Shown: positions 30,991 to 40,876 of the stretch, one piece after another
How the letters are laid out: every line of letters begins with the position of its first letter
Position numbering within the stretch: position 1 is the first letter of the stretch
Assembly: GCA_000333855.2 (NCBI GenBank)
Contig: CM007342.1
Location: forward strand, 62,001 to 126,000
Length of the DNA: 64,000 nucleotides
Source: Endotrypanum monterogeii
Lineage: Eukaryota; Euglenozoa; Kinetoplastea; Trypanosomatida; Trypanosomatidae
Direction: 5' to 3'
Position numbers and translations under genes: made by a program
Notes under the pieces: generated by a model
What the model saw: only the letters and a program-made list of their open reading frames with translations
Told to the model about the DNA's origin: nothing
Databases searched by the model: none

Positions 30991-33900
30991 CTAGTCCTCT
31001 TCATTGTCCAGCTGTGATGCTGCCGCCAACTTAGAATGTCTCCACTTCTCGAAGGAGCGCTGACGAGACTCGTGAAGGCGGCGCTTACGTTCACGATTCT
31101 TGGCGATGCGCTCCTGCTTCGCCATCATGATGCGCTTGCGTTTCTCCTCCCGCTCCTCCTTTGTCAGGGCCTTCGTATGGGAGCTACGAAGGACTTGACG
31201 CTGCAGGCGGTCTTCTATTTTAAGCTCCTCCTTACGCCGCCGCTTCAGGGAGCGCTTTTCGTCTGTTGGGTCGTCGTTGCGATGTGCGAGCAACGCCTTG
31301 AGAACACGACTCCGCACCTTCTTGGCGCGGCGGTAAAACTCGCTCTTTTCCTTTGTGCCGCGCTTCGCAAACTGCTCGTATAATATCTTCACGGGCGTCG
31401 GTGCCTTCGTCTCTCGCGCGCGCGGGGTGAGGCCCAGGATACGCTCCATGGTGCCCAGCACCCGAATCGACGCCGCAGAAAGCAATATATTGTCGTCCTC
31501 TACCGCTGGAGAAATCACTGCAGAGGCGACCCACTCTGTGTCCAGTTGCACGCGGCTGTTGTACTGCATAATCATCTTGAGCGCATGCAGGTAGTTGTAC
31601 GGCAGGGTATGCTTCATCTGGAAGACCTGCTCCACCGACACGGACTGCACAAAAGAGCAGATAGCCATGCCAGCGCTGCGCTTCAGCACACCAGGAAGAC
31701 CACTGAGTCGCGCCAGCATCGCCTCAACCAATACACAGCAAGCTGTGAAGACGCGAGCCCGCTGTGGGCCCTCCAAGGGTAGTACCTCTTCGTTTTTCTC
31801 AAGTGCTGCCGGTAGTATCGCCCAGGCGAAGCCGTGACGGTAGTGATAGAGATCCTTCTTAAGCGAGGGCAGTAACTTCTTCATGTCCCAACCTCGGTCA
31901 CAAAAGACAGACTTGTAGTATTCGCAAAGTACGATACGCACATCTTCCCCAGCGTGGTTCTTGTAGGCGAGCATCGCAGTGAAGTGGAACACACGCAGTG
32001 CGATATTCTTGACAGCGGCGAGACGTCGGCGCGCCACAGCGGCAGCCTTGACCATAACAGTGTCCTTATTCACAAGAACACGGTTAAGCTTCCGCATGTA
32101 GCTCTGAATATCGCCTAGGAGCTGGAACAAGTCGGTTGCCTTCACAAATGATCCAAAGTACCGATTTTTTGTTAGCAGAAGCATCTCTAGCGAGGATACG
32201 GCACTGTGGAATAAAACGTCATCCGCCGCCTTCACGTTTTCGCGCGCCACGGCCAGCAAGACTTGATACACATGAATCACCTCGGCGCTGCGCATAGCGA
32301 GGCCAACCCGGGTCGCCAGGCGGATGGCTCGCACCACATCCGCCTTCTCCTGGCTGGCAGTGTCTGTGGGATACATGTGCTCCAGGTCCATTCCGCCTAT
32401 CATGCCCTTTAATGCATCGATGTACTGCTGAGTCGGCGCTTCCTCCTCTTCAAAGGCATCGTCGTCGCCTTCGCTCGATGATTCATTCACCTCAGCATCG
32501 ACATTATCGTCCGCAGCTGCTTCCCCGTTCCCGTCCTCGCTCACGGTCTCCGCATCTGACGCACTGTCGTCGCTCGCAGTCGCTGCGTCCGCCTCCGTGA
32601 ATGATTCATCGACAGAGCTGTTCCCCTCGTCGTCGTCGCTGACATCGTCCTCTCCCGTCGCCGCTCCGTTATTATCGACATCCTCATCCTCGGATGCAGC
32701 ACCAGCATTGTCACCGTCGTCGTCACTTGAGCTCTGCTCGGCATCATCATCGGCGGCCTGCTTGGCCTTGCGCAGTCGAGCCTCTTCACGGCTGTCAGTG
32801 TGGTACGCGTCTTTCAAAGGTGCCAGTACAATGTCCAGGGTTGCCTTTGTGCGAATAAATTTGGCAAATTTGAGAATAAAGCCCATGGCAATGCGTCGCA
32901 CACATGTCATGAGCGGCATCACGTGGAGCGGTGCGCTCGTGCGCATGAGCAGCGCCATGAGGGCGTCAAAAAACAAGTCCAGCGTCTCAAGCGTGCCGGC
33001 AGTGTAAAAGTGGGCAACATCCGCAGCAACATTTTTTGCGATCACCGTGGCATCACTGTTGGTCGGATCGTCCACGCTGAGCATAAGGAACAGCAGCGTC
33101 AGGAAGATCTCCATGTCGGTGCGATCATAGAACAGAACGCTTCGTTGCTTGTCAGCTCCCTCGAGCGCCTCCACAACACGGTTTCGAGCTTTGCGGAAGG
33201 AGCTGTGCTGTACCGCCGTTGTATACCGTGTCTTGGACTTCTCCTCAGCCAAGAGATACGCATTGATGATGGTCGTCGGAGCCACAGTACTGCGTGGGCG
33301 TGCGAGGGGAGCCTGGAACGTAAAGGAGAAGACATCCGCGAAGAGGTAGATGCAACGATTTTGACTGAGCGTATCGCGCGACTGACGCTGAGGGAAGAAG
33401 CCGAACTCCAGAAGCCGCAACACAGCCGCATCCACGTACGCGTGCTCTACTCCTTCTCGCACCGGCACATAAAGGCAGTTGCGCAACTCTCGCAGTACCC
33501 ACGTGCGGTTCGTCACAGCAGCAGGCAAAGAGTCGGCAATCATCGCGTATTGCCGCAGAAGATCTTCAATTTTGCGGTGAAGAGCAGAAATGGGCATCTG
33601 CTTCAGCTCCTGCATCGTAGTCGCCTTCGCGGATGTGTGCTTTCCATACCCGGCATGGGTGCTCGCCAGCTTCAAAACCTCAATGCGCTGCTCGGCGTCG
33701 TCTGACTGGACCGCGATGTGCCCCAGCTCGGAAACGAGATTCTGAAACAGAGCCCGTCGAGGAATATCGGAGCTGCCGCGACGGTACGGCACAATCATGT
33801 TGTGTAAGATGGTGCTGAGGTGCTCTTGCATTGACTCGCCCATGGCCACGCGTCGCATGACAAGCTGAAAAATGTCGTTCCACACGGGATGCACCATGGG

Positions 33901-35595
33901 GTGGTAGGCTATCACCTGCTCTTTTCGGAACAGTGCGTTGCTGATCTGCTCTATTGTCGTCGGATTGAGGGGGTCGAGGGTGAGGTAGCCCTCCACTGTG
34001 CTGGGCAGGGCACGCGCTGGTGGCTTCGGGTCAGCCTCCATGAGGCGCAGTAAAAACTGAATAGCCTCCGGTCGAAAGTACTCTATTTTGGGGTAGTGGA
34101 AGAAGGCAAACGTAAGCCACTGCAGCGCTTCTTCCTGTTGATACACTCCGCTGTACTGCGCAAGGACCCCAAACAGAATATTCGCTGAGAGAACGCGAGT
34201 CGCCTTCTGCTCCACATACGCAAAGGCGAGCACCGTAGAAAGTTGGCATGCTTCCGAAATCTTGAGTTTCTTCTGGGAAGCAATCACAGCACCAAGTGCA
34301 AAAACAGTGGCCATGAGGCGTTGATTACGCTCACCCTTAGTGGGGTCGCTGATGTCGTCAGGATCGATGCAGCCGTCGTTGTCGTCGTCTATTTCCGCAC
34401 CATCCCGGCTCCGCGAGCGCGCCTCCAGCCGTAGCTTCACTGCCTTCATACGTGCACTCAACGCGAATTCCTCGTCCATCAAATCGAGGATAACAGCAGG
34501 GCTGATGGCCGTCTGCTTCATCACAAGATACAGCGCATGACAATGGAGGCAAAGCATGGAAAAGTCGTCCGTCACCATACCGAGTAGAAGCCGGGAAAGG
34601 GCGTAGATGACGCTGTGGTGTGCTGACCCACGAAAGTGCTCCAGGCTGCGTGTGTCAACGTCCTCACCCAAGTGGGCACTGAGGTGATTAAGAAACGCAT
34701 GCTGACCTTGCTTCCGCTTCTCAGCGTTGTGGCGCAGACACATGTGAAGCAAGGCCCGCATGTGCTCACGCTCTTTCAACGTCTGCGACATGACCTGACG
34801 CGTTTGGCTCACTTTTTTGTCTGACGACCTCTCGCCGTCTGCGGAGGGCGTCGCTGCAGATCCCGCCTTCACTGCAGGGGCGGTCTCCTCGTCCTCTCGA
34901 TCTGCAGCCATCTTCGCATTGCTGCTTCCCTGCGGCTTTGCAAAGGATTTGCCCTTGTTCGCTTCGTACGAGGCCCACTCGTACCAAGACAGGAACGCGC
35001 TCACCACTGTTGGCGCCCCTTTGAGAAACCTCGGCAAATATGTGCGGTATGACGAAACAATTTCGGGCATGTGCTGCTGGATGAGCTGCGGTGGCACAAA
35101 ACGGAAGAGACGGTCGCTGAGGTCGTGTTCAACGACACTTCGGTTGGCCCGACGGGCCTTGAAGGCGCTGATACTCTCTCGCAAGTCAGCGGACACCTTC
35201 GCAGCAAGGTGAATATCAATATCATTGGTGCGGTTGGAGCTCGCCGTGTGAGGAGGGCGAGAAACTCGGCTCCTTCCGCCACGCGGCGGTGCGGCGTTGG
35301 CGGCCGGGGCGCCGCTGTGGTGCTGCTGACGATCGCGGTGCTCCCGGAACTTGCCTGCATGATATTTTGTGGCCTCCTTCTTGAAGCGCAGCGCTCCAGA
35401 TTGGCGTGGATTTCCACCGCGTCCACGGCCATCGCGCAAACCGTGTGCCTTGGGTGCATCAGCTGCTGGACTACGTGGGCGACTACTTTGTTTGCCACCG
35501 TTGTTTGGCGAAGCGAAACGTGGAGGACGGCGGGCCGAGCTTCCAGAGGCGCCGCTAGGGCTGCGCCCACGTTTCGCTGCGTGTGGCGGGGGCAT
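30991..35595 (-). CDS. POL5: Pol5/MYBBP1A-family nucleolar protein (DNA polymerase phi family)
   Basis: The 1534-residue protein starts at an ATG at 35595. The first 120 residues are basic, Arg/Gly/Ser-rich. Most of the rest is helical-repeat (ARM/HEAT-like). Family features are the segment HSVIYALSRLLLGM near residue 325, repeated helices around 430-500, HPVWNDIFQLV near 565-580, and DMEIFLTLLFLMLSVDDPTN near 825. A long acidic stretch (about 945-1055) of Asp, Glu and Ser follows, as in Pol5 and MYBBP1A. The last 100 residues are highly charged Lys/Arg/Glu helix typical of nucleolar proteins. Despite the family's name, yeast Pol5 works in rRNA synthesis and large-subunit assembly. The family call rests on architecture and recalled motifs; other nucleolar HEAT-repeat proteins are the main alternative. 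Confidence 0.72.
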   Translation of the reverse strand: MPPPHAAKRGRSPSGASGSSARRPPRFASPNNGGKQSSRPRSPAADAPKAHGLRDGRGRGGNPRQSGALRFKKEATKYHAGKFREHRDRQQHHSGAPAANAAPPRGGRSRVSRPPHTASSNRTNDIDIHLAAKVSADLRESISAFKARRANRSVVEHDLSDRLFRFVPPQLIQQHMPEIVSSYRTYLPRFLKGAPTVVSAFLSWYEWASYEANKGKSFAKPQGSSNAKMAADREDEETAPAVKAGSAATPSADGERSSDKKVSQTRQVMSQTLKEREHMRALLHMCLRHNAEKRKQGQHAFLNHLSAHLGEDVDTRSLEHFRGSAHHSVIYALSRLLLGMVTDDFSMLCLHCHALYLVMKQTAISPAVILDLMDEEFALSARMKAVKLRLEARSRSRDGAEIDDDNDGCIDPDDISDPTKGERNQRLMATVFALGAVIASQKKLKISEACQLSTVLAFAYVEQKATRVLSANILFGVLAQYSGVYQQEEALQWLTFAFFHYPKIEYFRPEAIQFLLRLMEADPKPPARALPSTVEGYLTLDPLNPTTIEQISNALFRKEQVIAYHPMVHPVWNDIFQLVMRRVAMGESMQEHLSTILHNMIVPYRRGSSDIPRRALFQNLVSELGHIAVQSDDAEQRIEVLKLASTHAGYGKHTSAKATTMQELKQMPISALHRKIEDLLRQYAMIADSLPAAVTNRTWVLRELRNCLYVPVREGVEHAYVDAAVLRLLEFGFFPQRQSRDTLSQNRCIYLFADVFSFTFQAPLARPRSTVAPTTIINAYLLAEEKSKTRYTTAVQHSSFRKARNRVVEALEGADKQRSVLFYDRTDMEIFLTLLFLMLSVDDPTNSDATVIAKNVAADVAHFYTAGTLETLDLFFDALMALLMRTSAPLHVMPLMTCVRRIAMGFILKFAKFIRTKATLDIVLAPLKDAYHTDSREEARLRKAKQAADDDAEQSSSDDDGDNAGAASEDEDVDNNGAATGEDDVSDDDEGNSSVDESFTEADAATASDDSASDAETVSEDGNGEAAADDNVDAEVNESSSEGDDDAFEEEEAPTQQYIDALKGMIGGMDLEHMYPTDTASQEKADVVRAIRLATRVGLAMRSAEVIHVYQVLLAVARENVKAADDVLFHSAVSSLEMLLLTKNRYFGSFVKATDLFQLLGDIQSYMRKLNRVLVNKDTVMVKAAAVARRRLAAVKNIALRVFHFTAMLAYKNHAGEDVRIVLCEYYKSVFCDRGWDMKKLLPSLKKDLYHYRHGFAWAILPAALEKNEEVLPLEGPQRARVFTACCVLVEAMLARLSGLPGVLKRSAGMAICSFVQSVSVEQVFQMKHTLPYNYLHALKMIMQYNSRVQLDTEWVASAVISPAVEDDNILLSAASIRVLGTMERILGLTPRARETKAPTPVKILYEQFAKRGTKEKSEFYRRAKKVRSRVLKALLAHRNDDPTDEKRSLKRRRKEELKIEDRLQRQVLRSSHTKALTKEEREEKRKRIMMAKQERIAKNRERKRRLHESRQRSFEKWRHSKLAAASQLDNEED

Positions 35596-36394
35596 GGCGA
35601 CTGCTTGGAGGGTACACGACGTTACAAAAAGATCGGCTTACTCGGAAATGAACTGGTGTTTTTTTTGTTAAAGAAATGTCAGTTGGGAGACAGGCGTAAG
35701 TGGAAGCAGTTCCGCCCTGAGAGAGCAAAGTCGACACGACGGCAGAAGTCGCAGGAAGACACTCACAACTCAATGTTATAAAAAAAAAAAAATAATAATA
35801 AATATATATATATATATATATATATATCAATCAACAATATTAGGAAAAAGAGACACACCCCTGTAAAGATGTGCGTGCGCCGGTTGAGCTACAGCCGTTG
35901 TTGATGGAGCAGTTTCCGGTAAAAAAAAAAGAGGAGGAGGAGGGGCATGATGTAAAGCCGAGTGGAGGTCGAGTGATATGGCGTTGAGAAGTTGGTCGGT
36001 GGGGGATGAGTAGAACCGCATACTAGACGGGAACACTGTGATCCACCGAGAAAGTTAGTCGACGTGGTATGTGCGCGCCACAATGTTTTGTCATCCAAGT
36101 ACGCGAACTGTTCTTTCAAGAACGAACCATCTGACAGCGTGGGGGGGAAGAGACCAGACGCAGTTCACATAAGGACTGATCCCGCGCGTCTCAATCTTCA
36201 TCTATATATGAATAATAATATTAAATAAATATATATATATATATATATAGGAATATATTTTTTTCGAAGGTGTTTGTTTAATGTGCAAAAAAGTCTTCAA
36301 TACCTCTGCGTGGGAGAAGAGCCATCTTCTCATCAGATGGCAAAACTACAAAACTAAATGTAAATATATATATATTTTACACACTCAAACACGT

Positions 36395-36441
<47 letters not shown>

Positions 36442-36891
36442 TGTTGTAGGAAAAAAGAGCAGTCCTCAAAATTGACCCACCCCTTGAGATGGAAAACGGT
36501 CGCCACACATGCGGCAACATCGTACCTATTCATTTGGTGTGTGTGTGGAGGGGGAAGGGGGGGCGTGCATACGTTATCACTACGGGTGGTGGAGTGAGTG
36601 AGTGCTGTTTTTTTTATTATTATTCTCTCTTTCCCGCGAATTATTCACTTGAATCAATGGCATTGACGGTTGCAGATCATGAAAAGAAGCGGGAAAAGAA
36701 GAAGCAAGAGAAGGGGGAAAATAATGAAGATGTTTGGAAGAAAAATATATATATATATATATGTATATATATTTATTTATGATTTGACCAACACTCATCT
36801 TTCCTATACTGCCCACCACCTAGCATTAAAGTAATTCCGTGGTACTTCAAACAAACGAATAGCTAAAAAAAAAAAAGAGGGAGGAGTGACA
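35596..36891. other. Intergenic with several TA repeats
   Basis: TA tracts lie at 35803-35827, 36231-36249, 36399-36440 and 36745-36775, with A runs and G-rich patches between. The stretch 36790-36891 is probably 3' untranslated region of the TMTC-like gene. No gene was recognised. Confidence 0.65.
36399..36440. repeat. TA dinucleotide repeat
   Basis: About 21 uninterrupted TA units, one of the longest TA tracts in the window. Confidence 0.95.
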
Positions 36892-39576
36892 TCAGAGTTC
36901 TTGCATCAGAGACACAAGATCCTTCGAGCACGGGGAGTTGACAGCGAGATTTTTCAGCGTCTTGAGTTGATTGAAACTCAGCGACTTCGATGTTTCGAGC
37001 TCCCCGACGACTCTCTGTAGACGGGACAACAACAACTCACGAGCCATTGGGGTTTTTTGCTTGATCATCTCCAAGTGGTCACCGAAGAGTCGGCTGACTT
37101 TCTTCCACACATATCTGTCATCAATAAGAGAGGTGAGATGACAAAGAAGGCTCACGGTGATGTCGACATGACGCAGCAACACTGCGACCCGCTCCGGAGT
37201 GCCCGCCGTGGTGTAGTTAAGTAAATGGGAAATATATTCGTGCGCTTCGATGCCCGAGGACACAAAAACATTCATACGATACGGTATCGTGGGAAAATTG
37301 TAGGCCGGCTCAGAGAGAAAGCTACGCCAATTCGTTTCACAGTTACGCAGGTATTTCGCAGCCGTAGTTGCACGACTAACTGCTTCTTGCGGCGTAAGAT
37401 CGACATACTTCATTGGCGGTGTAGATGTTAACCCACCCCAACTCCCTTCACCAACGCCCCTCACACTGGTCCCCGCTGGCTCCGTGATTCCAGCCATGGT
37501 TTGCCTCTCGCACTCAGATGATGATCGAAGGTACCAGTAGAGTGCACTGCAGTACGTGATATCCCCAGACCCCCGCAACACCTCATCTGGCATCCAGTAG
37601 AGGTTGGCGCTGTTCCATTTGAGCAAAGATTCGTGCAGAAGACTATTCGCGAGACACGGCGACGTACGGTTCCCAGCAGCTACTTTATCAGCCGCCTGGA
37701 ATAAGTACACTGCCTTATGCGTGTTGCGAGGCGTAAGTTCGGCGAGGTCCACGAAACCCTCAACCTCCGTCATGTTGGGGAAGAGATGGTGACGCACCTG
37801 CTCGTACAGGGCCTGGCAATAGCTGTCGGAAAACATGCTGTCCATGCACTTGCGCAGATAGTCGTATGATTTATGAACGTCTTGGTTGGTTTGGAGTTCA
37901 TAGAGAGCCATTAGGTAATATCCGCCCTTAAGCGACGGATCCAATGCGATGGATTTCCGCGCCAACGCCACCGCCTCTGACGAGACGCGGTGCAGTCGGC
38001 CACTCAGGGAAACAGCGAGCTGGTAGTGGGCCTTGCCACTTCTTGGGCAGGTACGCGTGGCAGCCAGGGACAGGTGCTCGTTGGATTTCCAATCCTCGTT
38101 TCTGTAATGAGAGAAGATACCCCATCCTAGACAAAGTAACAGGAGTGCATAGAAATACGGCTTGACGGTGCCCACGCGAAGTCCAGGGGCGGCAACAGCG
38201 AAGGTGATGAGCAGCACCGCACCAACGGAGGGCACGTACAGACATCGCTCGGCAATAAATGTTCCCACGGCGATGAAGAGATGACTGACTGGAGCGTAGG
38301 GAATAGCGAACCAAAAAAAACTACACAACCCCGCCAACGCGACTCGCGAGCGGTAAACAAAGGTGCCGACCAGAAGACTTGATACAAAGAAGACCGCAGT
38401 GACGGTGATGGCTGCAAATCCCGGAACACGAGGGTCCTCCCAGCTGTGGACATGTGATATGCAGTCGAAGCTGTACTCGTTGCACAGCGACGTCGGAAAG
38501 AAGAGGAGTTTTATGTTGGTTACCTGGATAAGCCAGCGCATGCTCAGCCAATGCCTGACGCCCTTGGGGACAAAGTACTGTGGGTGTTCGGTCTGATGCA
38601 GCAAAGGGCTGAGGCGAAGATCAACCCGACCAATGAACTCACGCCGGAATAAAAGATAACCCGAAAGCTCCAATATTGCCAAGACAATCACCACGAGGGA
38701 GCGGCCTTTAGCGCACCGACCAGAGGCGTACATGACACATGCATGCAGGCCATAGACGGCGGTGAAGGTGATGGCACTATCCTTGCAAAGAATACTTAAA
38801 ACAAGGGCGCAGATAGAATACACAAGGTAGTGCTCTGTAGCGATACGTTGCGTGCGCCCCTCGCGGCCCGACAGACCTCTCCCTCGTCTATCACCGACGG
38901 CAGTTGTGGTCACCGACACCACCGAGGTCTGCCCATCAATCGAGTTCAAAAACCGATTAATGCAGAAGAAACCGATCATCCCAAAGAAGCAATACAGCAA
39001 CTCAGCCCGACCGACAATAGAGGTTACGGCATCAACGTGAACAGGATGCACGAGGTACAGCAGAGCCGCCATCAAGGGCAACGCGTACTGGGGAGAAAGC
39101 AGTAGAGCCTTCAGAGACTGTGCCCTGTCACTAGCGTTAGATCGGGCTGCAGTGGGCACAGCCACATAGACATAAAGACGCGTGAGATAAAATACAAAGC
39201 AGACGTTGAGGTATGCAATGACGAAGTTGAAGCTGTGGAGGAAAGCCGCGTTGTGCTCGTAGCCCGTCAACCAGTGCTGCAGGCGGAACGTGAGCACTGT
39301 GATAGGGCGATAAGATCCGTTCGAGTCGAAATAATGGAGCGGCTTCCCCCAGAAGTCGTTGAAAAAGATGGCGCCGAGCGAGGTCTTGTCTGCGTGCGCG
39401 TCGGGATTCTTCATAATCGCACTATTGTCATCAAAGGCCATACCGAGAAACACACCGTTGCTAAACATAACAGACGCGATGAGGGCCAGGAAAAGGTGAA
39501 GTTGAGTATCATACAACCTCCAGAGACTCCATGGGATGTGCTCCTCCACCGCCCTCTTGGGCTCCGGAGCCTTCAT
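36892..39576 (-). CDS. TMTC-like multi-membrane protein with TPR region
   Basis: The 894-residue protein starts at an ATG at 39576. A membrane segment at 26-48 leads into FDDNSAIMKNPDAH (48-61), then FFNDFWGKPL and GSYRPITVLTFRLQHWLTG (about 71-105), and later LLYLVHPVHVDAVTSIVGRAE (about 175-196). These are the hallmark N-terminal motifs of TMTC proteins: the paired acidic residues after the first membrane segment, SYRP-LT and HPVH-EAV. About eleven membrane segments extend to residue 490. Residues 505-620 look like degenerate TPR helices, and 620-894 is a soluble helical tail. Animal TMTC1-4 are ER enzymes that transfer mannose to cadherin Ser/Thr using dolichol-phosphate mannose. Cadherins are not expected here, so the acceptor is unknown. 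Membership of the GT-C fold group is strong; the reaction is inferred. Confidence 0.8.
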   Translation of the reverse strand: MKAPEPKRAVEEHIPWSLWRLYDTQLHLFLALIASVMFSNGVFLGMAFDDNSAIMKNPDAHADKTSLGAIFFNDFWGKPLHYFDSNGSYRPITVLTFRLQHWLTGYEHNAAFLHSFNFVIAYLNVCFVFYLTRLYVYVAVPTAARSNASDRAQSLKALLLSPQYALPLMAALLYLVHPVHVDAVTSIVGRAELLYCFFGMIGFFCINRFLNSIDGQTSVVSVTTTAVGDRRGRGLSGREGRTQRIATEHYLVYSICALVLSILCKDSAITFTAVYGLHACVMYASGRCAKGRSLVVIVLAILELSGYLLFRREFIGRVDLRLSPLLHQTEHPQYFVPKGVRHWLSMRWLIQVTNIKLLFFPTSLCNEYSFDCISHVHSWEDPRVPGFAAITVTAVFFVSSLLVGTFVYRSRVALAGLCSFFWFAIPYAPVSHLFIAVGTFIAERCLYVPSVGAVLLITFAVAAPGLRVGTVKPYFYALLLLCLGWGIFSHYRNEDWKSNEHLSLAATRTCPRSGKAHYQLAVSLSGRLHRVSSEAVALARKSIALDPSLKGGYYLMALYELQTNQDVHKSYDYLRKCMDSMFSDSYCQALYEQVRHHLFPNMTEVEGFVDLAELTPRNTHKAVYLFQAADKVAAGNRTSPCLANSLLHESLLKWNSANLYWMPDEVLRGSGDITYCSALYWYLRSSSECERQTMAGITEPAGTSVRGVGEGSWGGLTSTPPMKYVDLTPQEAVSRATTAAKYLRNCETNWRSFLSEPAYNFPTIPYRMNVFVSSGIEAHEYISHLLNYTTAGTPERVAVLLRHVDITVSLLCHLTSLIDDRYVWKKVSRLFGDHLEMIKQKTPMARELLLSRLQRVVGELETSKSLSFNQLKTLKNLAVNSPCSKDLVSLMQEL

Positions 39577-40491
39577 TTCTACCCCTCAACGATGATGGGT
39601 GTTAGCCCTGGCAATCCCGCGAATAATCCCTAGTCCAGATATACTCGGATAAACACACAAATGATTGGGACTGTAAGTCGTGCTGAGAAGTTCCGACTTG
39701 GCACTTGCCAATATACACCTTCGAGGAAAAAATATATATACACACGCACACACAAAGTCAACCAGATAGTTTGGAGCAATTAAGACTTTTTTATTTGGCC
39801 TTCCTTTGCTGCCTCACTTTTTTTTTTTGTCGTGGTGTATTTTTATTTCTGCGGTTGACGAAACTCGAGGAAAGGACGCTTCCGGATTACAAATGATGCA
39901 AATGATCCCAGCAACGACTTTGCCGATTAAAAGATGCATCAAGTTGATGAAAAAAAGGGGGAAATATATATGTATATATGTGCGCGCGTGTGCGGGGGAG
40001 AAGCAAGGGAAGATAACGATAGGAGGAAGTAGGAGAAGGCATAGTAAACATGAGGCTCACTGGGTACGGCGCAGACCGTGACGTATCGCCCATCACATGA
40101 GGGGAACACACACAAATGCGTACGAATACGTGAAACAAGGAAACACTGAGAGGTGCGTATATGTAGGGGAAAGGGGGGCAACGGCGACCCCAGTCGCATT
40201 AGCATCAAGAAAGGCTGTAATCAAAACTAAAACACTGGAAAAGAGCGAGCGCCGGCCTCAACCACCAGACCACCACCACCGCACACGAGGGAAAAAGGGG
40301 GAGAGGAGTGTGACTGTGTGTGTGGGGGGTGGGATGCGATGACAGCACTTTTTGCTTTGGGAAAAAAAAACACTACGAAAGCCGAGACATGTAAAAGCGG
40401 AGATGAGAAGAGCGCAGGCAACGGTACAGAAAAAAACTCTATCGCTGGCTGGATGAACGATTTTCTGTAGATAGATAAAAATATAAATCTA
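39577..40491. other. Upstream region of the TMTC-like gene
   Basis: There is no obvious pyrimidine tract close to the ATG at 39576, so the splice acceptor is unclear. A-rich and G-rich DNA with TA tracts (about 39731-39739, 39963-39979) leads to a CA repeat. No gene was seen. Confidence 0.5.
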
Positions 40492-40492
40492 T

Positions 40493-40545
<53 letters not shown>
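40492..40545. repeat. Compound CA-TA repeat, left of gap
   Basis: About 14 CA units turn directly into about 13 TA units, followed by CTGCTGTACGTAC and the N run. A matching CA-TA repeat lies right of the gap at 40821-40872. Confidence 0.9.
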
Positions 40546-40558
40546 CTGCTGTACGTAC

Positions 40559-40761
40559 NNNNNNNNNNNNNNNNNNNNNNNNNNNNNNNNNNNNNNNNNN
40601 NNNNNNNNNNNNNNNNNNNNNNNNNNNNNNNNNNNNNNNNNNNNNNNNNNNNNNNNNNNNNNNNNNNNNNNNNNNNNNNNNNNNNNNNNNNNNNNNNNNN
40701 NNNNNNNNNNNNNNNNNNNNNNNNNNNNNNNNNNNNNNNNNNNNNNNNNNNNNNNNNNNNN
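40559..40761. other. Assembly gap (203 N)
   Basis: Unknown bases between two similar CA-TA repeats. The true size is unknown. Confidence 0.99.
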
Positions 40762-40820
40762 TACGGTCGTAGTAGTACGAGTATTTACTACTAGTAGTAG
40801 ATAAATAATAATACTATACT
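40762..40820. other. Suspected artificial gap-filler sequence
   Basis: Overlapping short words (GTCGTAGTAGTACGAG, ACTACTAGTAGTAG, AAATAATAATACTA) resemble the odd stretch at 15230-15330 and nothing else in the window. It is probably an assembly artefact. Confidence 0.55.

Positions 40821-40872
<52 letters not shown>
40821..40872. repeat. Compound CA-TA repeat, right of gap
   Basis: About 12 CA units run into about 14 TA units, mirroring the left copy at 40492-40545. Confidence 0.9.

Positions 40873-40876
<4 letters not shown>

Noticed and set aside
32800..33705. Plus-strand frame of 301 codons inside the Pol5-like gene
   Set aside because: Antisense shadow of a GC-rich coding region; the minus-strand frame has clear family motifs.
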